Origin: Eublepharis macularius
Taxonomy: Eukaryota > Chordata > Lepidosauria > Squamata > Eublepharidae
Assembly: GCF_028583425.1 (NCBI RefSeq)
Contig: NC_072806.1
Span: forward strand, 39,354,001 to 39,418,000
DNA: 64,000 nucleotides
Direction: 5' to 3'
Notes under the pieces: model-generated
Told to the model about the DNA's origin: nothing
Databases searched by the model: none
Seen by the model: only the letters and a program-made list of their open reading frames with translations
In this document: positions 53,531 through 63,089 of the stretch, in pieces
Layout of the letters: every line of letters starts with the position of its first letter
Numbering within the stretch: position 1 is the stretch's first letter
Made by a program: the position numbers and the translations under genes

Positions 53531-53983
53531 CTATGCTGTGCCTTGACACCATATTGCTGATGCCATAACTTGCCTCGTATTCACAGGCCTGTTGTATCCA
53601 GAGTGTCTTATCTCTTCTGCTTTGAAGCTCAATGTGTCTGACCTTGCAAAGCTGCTAGTTCTCAGGGGAAAGAAGAATACTGTGTTTCATTCTTAATCTG
53701 TTGCCTCTCTCCTTTGTCTAGACGAAGCATATAAACTATTTAGGGAGTTCTCAGAACTTCGCGCCAAAAGTTATGTTTTCCTGTTGGGAGGGGGGATGGG
53801 ACCTATAAGGACTATAACTTTTACAAATCTTGTTATTCTTGTCAACCTTCTGATCAACCTGTGGACATATCTATGAACATGATTTGGTTCCTTGAATAAA
53901 GCCTTTTCAACCAAGATCATGGAGTGCTTGTTGTGAGGGCACAGGGATCTATCTGTCATAGCCTGTCATCCATAGACCTGACA
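53531..53983 (+). repeat. Chromovirus 3' LTR, right part
   Basis: Continues the LTR cut at 47431. It contains TGACACCATATTGC, a GAATAAAGCC polyadenylation signal near 53895 and the end GTCATCCATAGACCTGACA. Confidence 0.78.
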
Positions 53984-54125
53984 CCACTACTTCCCTTGCT
54001 ATGGGGCTTTGGAGGGCCAGGAACCTCCTCTTTCACCTTGCATGGGGCTCAGATGGGCCAGGCTTGCACCGAGCTCAGGCAGGCTGGGTGCTGTCACTTC
54101 CTTTACATGGGGCTTGGGTGGTAAG
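53984..54125. repeat. Degenerate minisatellite, block 1
   Basis: Loose repeats of a unit of about 45-50 bp with GGGGCTCAGATGGGCCAGGC and CACCTTGCATGG-type text. The same unit recurs at 57365-57600 and 58640-58985. Confidence 0.5.
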
Positions 54126-54950
54126 CCTGCCAGTCCCCCAGTGGGAAACTCAACTAACCCAAAGGGAGGTATCTGAATAAGATACCAACTAGCCCAAGGG
54201 GGAACCCCCAGGGAGACCAAAAACAATCCAAAATAATATACTAAATTTTATTATTATTATTATTAAAGTGCAAGTGCTTAAGCGTAGGGTAGTAAAGTAC
54301 AGTCATTAAAGTTATAGCAATAAATTACATTCAATCAGGGGAATAATAATAAATCAAAAACCAATGCAAAGCAGGTTAAATCCATATAAAGGGTAAGTCC
54401 CAGAATCCAACTGATTGCAACAAATTTAATCCTTTGTTTTTTCTTTTTCTAGGTTGAGAAGAGTTGAACACCACGGAAGATTCTGTCGGGCACCCCAACG
54501 ATAGAACAGCAAAGATCCAGAGGGTTGACAATAAGCCTGCCAGCTTATAATTTAGCTCGTTTTGAAATTCTTCATCCCAGCCAATATCTACAAAGCATAA
54601 TTATCACAATGCTGTCCACTATTCATACCAATAAAAAAACTATAAATATAATAAATATATTTTTAAAAAGACTTACTTATTGCATCTCTTGTTAATCACA
54701 TGAAACAATGCTTTGGTAGGAATCCATGTCCCTGATGTATTTTACCCCTTTAAATGGTTGGTATATAACATTACAATCATTATCCATTGTCTCAAATCTT
54801 AAAGGGACCACCGGTTTTTATAATCCTTACATCTTAAAGGAACCGCATGAAAAATAAATATATTTCCATAATACAAAAATAGTTACATTGATACAAAATA
54901 ATTATAAATATGGTACAAAAATACAGAGATTATACAAGATGAAGAGAACT
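54126..54950. other. AT-rich stretch, possibly the 3' untranslated part of PLE-2
   Basis: No frame of note. An ATT trinucleotide run lies near 54250. TAAAGTGCAAGTGCTTAAGC near 54265 resembles ACTAAAGTGCTAAGTGCTCA near 59365, and both could be untranslated PLE sequence on the minus strand. Otherwise unassigned. Confidence 0.35.
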
Positions 54951-55088
54951 GTGATTCTCGAAAGCTTCTGACGAGAACTGTGATTCTCGAAAGCTTATGC
55001 TACAGTAAAGTTGGTTAGTCTTAAAGATGCTACTGGACTCTTTTCTATTTTGCTACTACAGACTAACACGGCTACCTCCTCTGGATCA
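54940..55088 (+). mobile_element. PLE tail with duplicated hammerhead-like block
   Basis: GAGAACTGTGATTCTCGAAAGCTT-type text occurs twice (54953-54967 region and 54973-54996). It is followed by GCTACAGTAAAGTTGGTTAG, AGATGCTACTGGACTCTTT and CTACAGACTAACACGGCTAC, the terminal sequence of a reptile PLE family. The second block starts CTGACGA at 54968-54974 and has CGAAA at 54988-54992. This tail is on the strand opposite to the adjacent PLE-2 coding sequence. Confidence 0.65.
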
Positions 55089-55092
55089 AAGA

Positions 55093-56860
55093 TTATACAA
55101 ACACTGAGAAATCTATTTCATTATTAAGACCCTTAGGGACAAGACTTTCCATCCTGAAAATCCATTGAGCCTGTTGTAATGACTTATGAATATTGTCACC
55201 AGAATTAACAACTTGCAAAACTGAATATTTAAATTCCCTTTCATGATTGTGGTGTTGTTCAAAGTGTAGTGAGAGGGGTGCTTCCCTATTCTTAGTACGA
55301 ATTCTTGATAAATGTTCCTGAATACAGATTCTGATAGAACATGTTGTGCTACCAATATGTATCAGAGAACATTTGCACTCAATAATATACACAACATTCA
55401 TAGTTGCACACATTGAGAAACACTTCGAGTATAATGGGGGACCAGTACGATGATGTTTAAATGAATCAATGTTAGTACGTAAAGAGCATACATTACAATG
55501 GCTGCACACATAGTGGCCAGATGGAAGATTCTCCTGTTGTTGTTGAGTTTTAAAATCCGAGTGGACCAGGATGTTCCTCAAACTTTTGGTCTTCCTGTAT
55601 CCAATCTTTGGTGGGTTACTGCATCCTGGTAAACCCTGAATAATGTGCCAATTAGTTCTGATAATTCAGGATATCTCCCTGGCCAAAGGTGTGAAATCAA
55701 GTGCCCATGTAATGCCGGTATCCATGGGTTTATTTCTGGGTTGTAACAAACTACTCCTTGGCATTCTTCTAGCTATATCCTTGGCATGTTGAATAACAGG
55801 TAATGGATATCCTTGAACCAGAAAGGCTCCCCCAGCTTGTTAGATTCTCTGTTATAATCTGATTGTAAAGACAAGTTCTGCTTTAAGCAGAGAAATTGCC
55901 CATATGGTATGTTTCTCTTTAAATTTCCCCTATGGAAAGATGTGTATTCCAAATAAGCACAGCTATCTGTAGTCTTCCTAAAAGGTCTCACTCTCAGCCT
56001 ATTTGGCGTTTGTTTGTATACCACCACATTGAAAAACATTACACATCGTTGGCTACCTTGCCAAGTAAACTTGGTAGTATGATCCACAGAGTTCATCCAG
56101 TCAACTAGATCATTAACACAGTATTGCCCATAAAGAACCATAAACACATCATCTATGTATCATTTTAAACAAATAATCTGGCTAAAAAAAAAAGGACTCA
56201 CAGCACTGTTCAGAAGGTATTTTTTCTCCAGATTAGCCATATATAATATTGCAATACTGAGGGCAGCTGGACACCCCATAGCTACCCCTCTGACTTGATA
56301 ATAGAATTGACATTGAAATCTAAAATAACTGCATTCCAAGATGATATCCAGGAGATTTAATAAGAAGGGAGTAGAAGGGTAGTCAGTAGATCTCAAACTC
56401 AGCACCAATTCAATTACATTCCTAGCTTCTTCATGTGGTATAGATGTATACAGGGAATGGACATCTGAGGTTATCAAGTATGCATTTTCAGGGATAGTTA
56501 AACCTTCCACAAAATTAATAAAAGACATGGTGTCTTTGATGTATGTTTCAGTTTTACATACATAGGGTTGAAGCATCTGATCAACAAAACAAGCGAGAGG
56601 CTCCAAGATCAAATTTGTACCAGAGACAATCGGTCTACCTGCTGGAGGTGTGATGCCTTTATGAATTTTGGGTAAACAATAAAACACTGGGGTTCTTGGT
56701 GAGGTATTAATTAAACCTCGATAAGTTTTATTGTCAATTTCATTAGTTCCCAATGTTTCATCTAGTACAATTCTAATTACTCGTTTGATGTCAGGTAAAG
56801 GATCATGATTAATGGGCGTGTAATAAGTTCTATCAGGGATGTTAACAAATCGGAAAGGAA
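55093..56860 (-). pseudogene. PLE-2: Penelope-like RT and GIY-YIG endonuclease, decayed
   Basis: Minus strand from 56860 downward: RT with FYCLPKIHKGITPPAGRPIV near 56690, SDVHSLYTSIPHEEARN near 56450 and VRGVAMGCPAALSIA near 56280. The catalytic FVDD region falls at the break near 56160 (the downstream MFMVLYGQYC frame starts there), then VYKQTPNRLRVRPFRKTTD near 56020. GIY-YIG domain 55093-55581: GHYVCSHCNVCS, then MNVVYIIECKCSLIHIGSTT and RICIQEHLSRIR. It is a different family from PLE-1. Several frameshifts. Confidence 0.85.
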
Positions 56861-57063
56861 AAAATATAACACTTGGCACAACCTAACAAAAGAGGAACAT
56901 ATGGCTTTAAGAAATCTGAGTGAAGATAAGAGCATAACCATGAAACCAGCAGACAAGGGAGGCGGTACGTTAAGGAATTTAAACATCAATTGGCAGATGC
57001 CAATTGACATGCCCATTAATCATGATCCTTTACCTGACATCAAATGAGTAATTAGAATTGTAC
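56764..57063 (+). repeat. Inverted duplication at the PLE-2 upstream end
   Basis: 56764-56815 and 57011-57063 are inverted copies: the minus strand of the first and the plus strand of the second both encode PINHDPLPDIK. Between them the plus strand encodes LTKEEHMALRNLSEDKSITM and KPADKGGGTL, the conserved N-terminal PLE RT motif, in the orientation opposite to the main body. Confidence 0.75.
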
Positions 57064-57364
57064 TGCGTCACTGCAACATGGAAGTAATGGGTCATGCCAG
57101 AGCGGGAGATTGAGAGTACAGTTGTGCAGGCAAAGCATGCTTCTACGCCTGGGGGGCAACTGTGTAAAAATTGACTCCCAATTTAGTGTTTAGGGCTGAT
57201 TTTTACTCAATCAGCCCCTTGCACAGCCCATTACTTCTGTGTCGTGCCAGGAATTACATCATTCCTGGTGTGATGTGGGGCACTCTGGAGCGTGCATGCC
57301 ATAAGTGCACCTTGCAACCCCCCATCCCCCTCTTTCGCCCTCTGGAGACCTGGCAACCTTATTG
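57064..57364. other. Unassigned intergenic sequence
   Basis: No gene or familiar repeat was recognised; CCCAATTTAGTGTTTAGGGC and GAATTACATCATTCCTGGTG suggest an old repeat of unknown class. Confidence 0.3.
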
Positions 57365-57600
57365 GATGGGCTAGGTGCCATTGTCTCCCTCCTTTGGGCA
57401 TAGGGCTCAGAGGGGCCAGACACTACCACCTCCCTCATAGATGGCTCAGCCAAGCCAGGCACCACTGCTTCCCTCGTCTTCAGGTAGGATTTGGGTGGGT
57501 CAGGCACATCCCTCCCTTTCCTGTTAGGCTTGGGTGGATCAAGCGCTGTCATCTCCCTCACCTTGTGCAGGGCTCAGGCAGGTCAGGCCAGGCTCAATTG
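57365..57600. repeat. Degenerate minisatellite, block 2
   Basis: Repeats of GGGCTCAGAGGGGCCAGAC, GGCTCAGCCAAGCCAGGCAC and TTGGGTGGGTCAGGCAC with intervening CCTCCCT. The unit is about 45-50 bp, as in blocks 1 and 3. Confidence 0.55.
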
Positions 57601-58639
57601 TAAGCTGTTGACCCTGGCCTTCACCATATTTGATAGCTGTTCAATAGCTATCTGTGATATAAAAATCACAGGACCCCTGGATTAATACAGCCTGATTTGC
57701 AACAGGAGAATTCCAGCCAGCATTGCTGAGTCCCACCTGGGAGATCCAGGCATGAATGGAATGCCAAATACAAATGCAGAGTGCCTAGAGTGATTGGATT
57801 TACTGTCTTCCCAGCTACAGGTGGAGTCATGGCAAGACAGGTCTCGTTGTGTCACCCCACTTAGCACATTCTAATACCCTCCTTCCATGATCAAATCCCC
57901 AACATGAGATCGAGAAGCAATTAATTAGCACTGATAAGTTTATAATTTATTCCTGGGAAGATGCAGTCCCTAACTAAATTAATCAATTTAGCTCTGGGAG
58001 ATTCATTAACAAACTGCCCCTTTTGTGAGGCAGCAGGAGAGATTTTACATTTCCTTTCATGTGCGCCGTCAGCACCAATCTAAAAGTAATCAAACCTTTG
58101 TTACTTCCAGGAACTGACCTTTAGGGTCTTTGTTCTGCTGGCTGAGGGGGCTCCCCAACCTCAGGACACGTTTTGCCCTATAAGAACCAGGGCTCTTGCC
58201 CCCATTCAAACTGTGCACACTGCACCTTCAGATCTGAGCATTCTACCCTTGCAGTTACTTCCCTAAGCCTCTCTCTCCTGGCTGAGAACATGGGATGTTT
58301 GAAGCTACTCTCTTCCTCTGTGGACCACGCTGCTCTTCCAATCGGTAAAAATACTTCCCCTCTCCTCACTCTATTCCACCTTCTGCCTAGCTTCCTAGGA
58401 CTCTCTCTGTGTGTAACCATTTTATTATTGCTCCTGTGTGTGCACATTTTCCTCTTTTAAAAAAATATTACTCTTTGAACCGAAAAGCACCAGTCTCGAC
58501 TGCTACCTCGGGGAAAGGACCCCGTAAACATTGGTGGACTTTATCCTGCGGTTATCCCTCTCGTATAGCTATCTTCCTTGCCGCTAATTCCCCCTCACCC
58601 TCTTACTCACAAGGAGACCAATTCAGGTAACACTATCGC
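57601..58639. other. Intergenic; possible solo LTR of an unidentified element
   Basis: 58010-58640 has a TATA-like CCCTATAAGAACC near 58176, pyrimidine-rich text and GGGAAAGGACCCCGTAAACA, then TTGGTGGACTTTATCCTGCG. The last string resembles 60745-60775, suggesting a repeated LTR-type end. No coding sequence or paired LTR was found, so this is weak. Confidence 0.3.
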
Positions 58640-58985
58640 CTCGCTTTCGCTTGGGGCACTGTCTCCTCCCTTGCCTTGGGCAGGGCTTAGGTGAGCTGGT
58701 CTAGCCTCTACAAACTCCCTCACCTTGGTTGGGCCAGGTAAGGCTTTGTTGCCTCCCTGTGTGAGTCTTGGCCAGGCTCCACTGTTGTGTTCCCTGGGCT
58801 GGCCAGTGGTGGGCACCTCGTCCCCACCTTGACATGGTGCTTGAGCAGGCCAGGTGCTGCCTCCCCTGCCTTGCATCAGGAAGGGTGGGTGGCATCTCCC
58901 CCTCCTTGCACAGGGTTCAGGTGGGTGGGGCTCAGCCTTCTGTCACAGGCCTGGCTCAGGATGGAGGGAAGGTGATGCCATCAGT
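58640..58985. repeat. Degenerate minisatellite, block 3
   Basis: Repeats of CTTGGGCAGGGCTTAGGTGA, GCACAGGGTTCAGGTGGGTG and GCCAGGTGCTGCCTCCCCTG-type units, the same family as blocks 1 and 2. Confidence 0.55.
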
Positions 58986-59009
58986 CCCCCTGGAGAAATC
59001 CCAGTGCTC

Positions 59010-59180
59010 TTAATCTTGCCTTGCCTGTGAAGTAAGTTAGGCTGAGAATATGTAACCAGCCCAGGGTCACCTCATGAGTTCCTACAGTAGGGTCTACAGA
59101 ATGGGAATTCAAGGCCCTAGTCTGAAGCTCTAACCAATACACTGCACTACCTTTCATGGGGTGGCTTCTGTTGAACAGTA
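59010..59180 (-). repeat. tRNA-derived SINE, antisense
   Basis: AAGTAAGTTAGGCTGAGAAT, CCAGCCCAGGGTCACCTCAT, GAATTCAAGGCCCTAGTCTG and CTAACCAATACACTGCACTA are the reverse complement of the SINE body and boxes seen in sense at 21563-21720. Confidence 0.65.
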
Positions 59181-59430
59181 GCAAGTCGGTAGGCCTTGGT
59201 GAGTCATACAAGTCAACCCAACTGAAGAGGCCACCCTGCACAACAGAGAATCCAACAAGGAAAAAAAATCCCGATAGGGCAATAATAGGTCTATACATTA
59301 ATAAATAGGGTAATAAATAGTCAGTAAATATTATAGAAAAATTTTAAATATTCATTAAGTGTACTAAAGTGCTAAGTGCTCACAGTGCTGAAGAAACTAT
59401 TTAGTAACCATAAATATTTCATAATAAATA

Positions 59431-60536
59431 CTATTCCGATGTGAGGAGGGAATCCCAACCTTTTGTCGTCAAGTGTCAATGCACACGCACCGGTTACAAA
59501 CTTAAATGGTTTTATTTAACTTCTTCATACACATAAGGAATCTCTACTCACAATTCTTCTAAATAATGAAAGGAGAGAGTGCATCTTTCATGCATAAAGG
59601 CGCTTGGTGGAGCTTTGTAGACCCAGTGAATGTGGTGAAAAAAGAGAGATGACTTGCTCATCTCCCTGCTGAGGTATGAAAGAACAAAAGAGAAAATGGC
59701 CCTAATAAGTTTTGGCGGGCTTTGAATGCCCCAGCAACTGAACCTGTGGGGTAAGGCACTACAACTCCCAAGATGCACTACAACTCCCAAGATGCACTTC
59801 TGCTGCAGAGAGTTGGAAGGAGGGGAAGAGGCTGCTTGCAAGAATAGCTTGAAGGCATGCAGTTAGCAATTGCAAACAAAGGCACCTAGGTCGTAGCTTT
59901 GCAATACTGAGACAGTTTAAATCACGGCAACGATTACTTGGAGCTGTTGCTTGGAAGGGGGTGAAACTTTTGCATGCACATTTCTTTGCTGTTTGCTTGA
60001 AGGGTAAAGCATGCAGTATTTCACTTGGGAGAGATTCAGTTTCCCTTTGCAAGATACTCTTTCTGGGTTGCAGGGCAGACAGGCAAGAGCAATCTTTCCT
60101 TTTTCCTTTGCAGGACAAACATGCGAGATCTCCTTTTTACTAGCAGGGCAGATATGCAAGAAACTTTCCTCTCTTTTTTCACTATTCCGACGCGAGGAGG
60201 GAATCCCAATCCTTTGTCGTCAAGTGTCAATGCACACGCACCGGTTACAAACTTAAATGGTTTTATTTAACTTCTTCATACACATAAGGAATCTACTCAC
60301 AATTCTTCTAAATAATGAAAGGAGAGAGTGCATCTTTCATGCATAAAGGTGCTTGGTGGAGCTTTGTAGACCCAGTGAATGTGATGAAAAAAGAGAGATG
60401 ACTTGCTCCTCTCCCTGCTGAGGTGTGAAAGAACAAAAGAGGAAATGGCCCTAATAAGTTTTGGCGGGCCTTGAATGCCCCAGGAACTGAACCTGCGGGG
60501 TAAGGCACTACAACTCCCAAGATGCACTTCTCTTAT
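59431..60536. mobile_element. Pair of about 360-bp direct repeats flanking about 375 bp (LTR-like unit)
   Basis: 59431-59806 and 60182-60536 are direct copies starting CTATTCCGA and ending CCAAGATGCACTTCT, with only scattered differences. The first copy has an extra 19-bp duplication of CACTACAACTCCCAAGATG. The 375-bp middle has no gene. The layout resembles a tiny LTR element or a segmental tandem duplication. The ends are not TG/CA and no flanking duplication was seen. Confidence 0.6.
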
Positions 60537-61289
60537 AACTATAGGCAAACATTCTAGTCTGGTATGTATTGATTAATATATTCAGCTTGCTGCTGGAACA
60601 GTACAAATACAATCATAATACCGACAACATGCACATCCAGATTAACATCATCCATTATGGCCATGCAAGACCTCTTAAAGGTACCAATATTTGAAGTTCC
60701 GATATCAGTCTATGGTGGTGGGCTGCTTGCAGATTGCATTTTATCCCACAGTTACCCCTCATATAGCCATCTGCCTTGCTGATTCCAGACTGCATTCATA
60801 TTCTTCCATATGAATGCAAAAGTTTAATCTTCACAAGGCTGTGCACGAAGAGTATATAGGAAGCAATGAAAATCTACTTTATCTTTTTTATGTTATGTAG
60901 GCACAACAGGAGCGCCTGAAGATCGGATGTTCCCGGTGGCCCCACCCGACGAACTAGGTGCCAGCACAGACTATCGTTTCACATGATGCTTTATCAAGGG
61001 CTATCAACGTTAAAGGGATTTCCTGCAAACATAATAATCACAACTACAAACCCTCCACTTTCCCAATAAACTTACTCGCATTGTTCCCGAAGAAAACTCA
61101 GTCCACCTTTTACTTCCTCAGACTCCTGCGCAGACTTACCTGACAGCAGCCATATACTATAAAGTGCAAAATTTTTAAAAGTATTTAAAGAGCAAGCACA
61201 CTCTTTCATGCTTAAGGGGTCATGCCCTTCGGTCTCAGAAAGCAGGACAGGTCCCATCCATTATTCAGACCGTTAGGGGCTAATGTATA
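60537..61289. other. Intergenic, nothing firmly recognised
   Basis: Contains a string near 60745-60790 (TTATCCCACAGTTACCCCTC) similar to 58545-58590. No coding sequence. Confidence 0.3.
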
Positions 61290-61475
61290 TAGTTTAATGT
61301 ATATAGTTTAAAAATCCAAAAAGCATCCTTTTGCAACAAAGTCTGCTTTTTGCATTCTTATCAACCACATACAGGACCATATATTTGAATTTTCGTTCTC
61401 CTTTATGACGTTCAATAAAATGTTGGACTAATGGAGCTTCCAGATTTCTATTCTTATTTTAGACATACGTAGATA
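61290..61475 (-). pseudogene. PLE GIY-YIG domain fragment, antisense
   Basis: The minus strand reads NRNLEAPLVQHFIERHKGE and KFKYMVLYVV, which align with the NREAPLSLHFEQHHNHE and EFKYSVLQVV segment of PLE-2. It is a short decayed piece. Confidence 0.6.
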
Positions 61476-61559
61476 TTATCTGCAGCTAGAGCTTTACAGG
61501 TGGATAGGGAATTCAGTTTATAGAATTCCAGTTACTCTGATTTCATCTCCCACCCCTTG

Positions 61560-61990
61560 CTGCAAGAAATCCAAGGTCTCTTGAGTCAAAAGGTTCTTTA
61601 TTGAGAAATTATGTTCAAGGTACAGTTGTCCATAATTTATCCAAAGGCATGAAAGCTTCTGGCTGACCATGAAGCTTTGTTGAGAATGACATGTTAGTTA
61701 CAAGTTGCAATATATCAAAACCTCCTTCCACTCTCCCCCCCACCATTGTCCGTCTACAGTAGATGCCTGGGAAGGCGAGGGAAGCTCCTCCAAGGTTGAT
61801 GTCTAGTCCTGGTAGATAAGGCCTTCCTGGGAACACAGTTGGCTCTCTGTGAACCTGCAGGCAAACAACACTGGAAAACTACAGCATAAGAAATATGGTG
61901 TTACTGTGGATAGCAGGCCTGACAATTTAAATCTAAACAACATGTTGACGTAGAACCAATCAGGTGGTCTATGGCTTATACCCCACTTTC
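61560..61990 (-). repeat. Possible antisense solo LTR related to the chromovirus LTR
   Basis: AAGGTTCTTTATTGAGAAAT, then ACAGTTGTCC and ATGAAAGCTTCTGGCTG follow the same order as the antisense LTR at 46026 onward (TTTTTATTCAGAAATC, ACAGGTCCACAG, AAGAAAGCTTCTAAGC). Similarity is weak and the ends are not certain. Confidence 0.35.
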
Positions 61991-62084
61991 CAGGGGTATT
62001 AAGGGTATTATATACCGCCACTGGCATCTTTTGGAGGGTATTGGCGGGTGTGACCTTCCTCCAGCCATTGCCCAGACACATACC

Positions 62085-62227
62085 TGCAATACAAAGGGTC
62101 AGTTGGTACATTTGCAGTTTCAGGCACCATCCAACCCAGCAGGACATCCGATTGGCCACTATTCTTGTGGTCACTGCAATGTCCGTACCCCGACTATGAC
62201 AGGTACATCTTTACGGTGTTTTGAATC
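62085..62227 (+). pseudogene. PLE fragment upstream of GIY-YIG, plus strand
   Basis: Encodes NPAGHPIGHYSCGHCNVRTP and SLRCFESP, which align with GHYVCSHCNVCS of PLE-2 (Cys-rich motif before the nuclease). It is interrupted by the palindromic mini-PLE after 62227. Confidence 0.65.
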
Positions 62228-62241
62228 CCCCCTTTTCTTGT

Positions 62242-62513
62242 CGAAGGCTTTCACGGCCGGAGAACGATGGTTGTTGTGGGTTTTCCGGGCTGTATTGCCG
62301 TGGTCTTGGCATTGTAGTTCCTGACGTTTCACCAGCAGCTGTGGCTGGCATCTTCAGAGGTGTAGCACCAAAAGACAGAGATCTCTCTGTGACACTGAGA
62401 GATCTCTGTCTTTTGGTGCTACACCTCTGAAGATGCCAGCCACAGCTGCTGGCGAAACGTCAGGAACTACAATGCCAAGACCACGGCAATACAGCCCGGA
62501 AAACCCACAACAA
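62242..62513. mobile_element. Palindromic mini-PLE: two opposed PLE-1 ends with a target-site duplication
   Basis: 62271-62387 and 62397-62512 are near-perfect inverted copies of the PLE-1 3' end, meeting at a short centre (TGTGACACT). Each arm carries the hammerhead core: plus strand CTGAAGA at 62427-62433 with GAAACGTC at 62454-62461; minus strand from TCTTCAG at 62351-62357 to GACGTTTC at 62323-62330. The direct repeat CCCCCTTTTCTTGT flanks it (62228-62241 and 62514-62527). No RT or nuclease is present, so it must have been mobilised in trans. Confidence 0.85.
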
Positions 62514-62527
62514 CCCCCTTTTCTTGT

Positions 62528-62755
62528 TGGAGTCATACAAGTTACCTGTTGGGGGCTGCCAAGCCTGATCCCAAAGGGTCTTCCCTCAAAGGCCAAAACA
62601 GCCTCTGGAAAGGGTCCTCCACCCCATTTTTTACTGACAAACCAAGCCTGGAGTGCTGGGAAAAATCTTGTGGTTGCCTGTTGGGGGCCACTGTGTGAGA
62701 GGATACTGGCCTAGATGGGCCACCGGTCTGATCCAGCAGGGCTGTTCTTAGGACA
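62528..62755 (+). repeat. Interspersed repeat tail (LINE/SINE-like)
   Basis: GATACTGGCCTAGATGGGCC and GGTCTGATCCAGCAGGGCTG are a familiar 3' tail of an amniote retroposon. The exact family was not determined. Confidence 0.45.
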
Positions 62756-62949
62756 GGTTGTTCCTGGCCTTAAAGGGCTTGTTTCTAGCATTCGGTTGTA
62801 TTGCTTGTTCATTTGGTGATTTGAAGTGTCCCTCCTTGCGTTCTTGTCCTGAATTTTCTTCTCTGTGTTGGCTCTCTATCCCCCCTAACAGGTTTGCCTG
62901 CTCCATCCCGCTCACCATGTATGGATTAAAATTGCTGCGGGCTTGTTCT

Positions 62950-62995
62950 CTGTGTGTGTGTGTGTGTGTGTTTGTGTGTGTGTGTGAGAGAGAGA
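62950..62995. repeat. TG/GA microsatellite
   Basis: (TG)n interrupted by one T, followed by (GA)n at about 62950-62995. Confidence 0.9.
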
Positions 62996-63089
62996 GGAGT
63001 CTTGTGCCACAATAAAGATTAACAACATTTATTCTGTCATCCATGAACTTATCAGCGGAGCACATACAATATGGAGAGGAGGCTGTTGC

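Larger units (their letters stand above)
34679..53983 (+). mobile_element. Ty3/Gypsy chromovirus-type retrotransposon, composite and multiply interrupted
   Basis: Order: LTR, gag (35.2-37.3 kb), protease (37.8-38.06 kb), RT and RNase H (43.8-45.2 kb), integrase (45.8-47.0 kb), chromodomain (47.1-47.3 kb), LTR. The gene order (RT before integrase) and the C-terminal chromodomain place it with chromoviruses, the group that includes fish Sushi-ichi. Insertions within it are DIRS-A2, CR1, an antisense solo LTR and DIRS-D. Numerous stops and a missing stretch between RNase H and integrase show it is dead. It is an old genomic copy. Confidence 0.88.

Noticed and set aside
55093-55581. Host GIY-YIG nuclease gene (SLX1-like)
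   Set aside because: The domain is preceded by Penelope-type RT on the same strand and is full of frameshifts.
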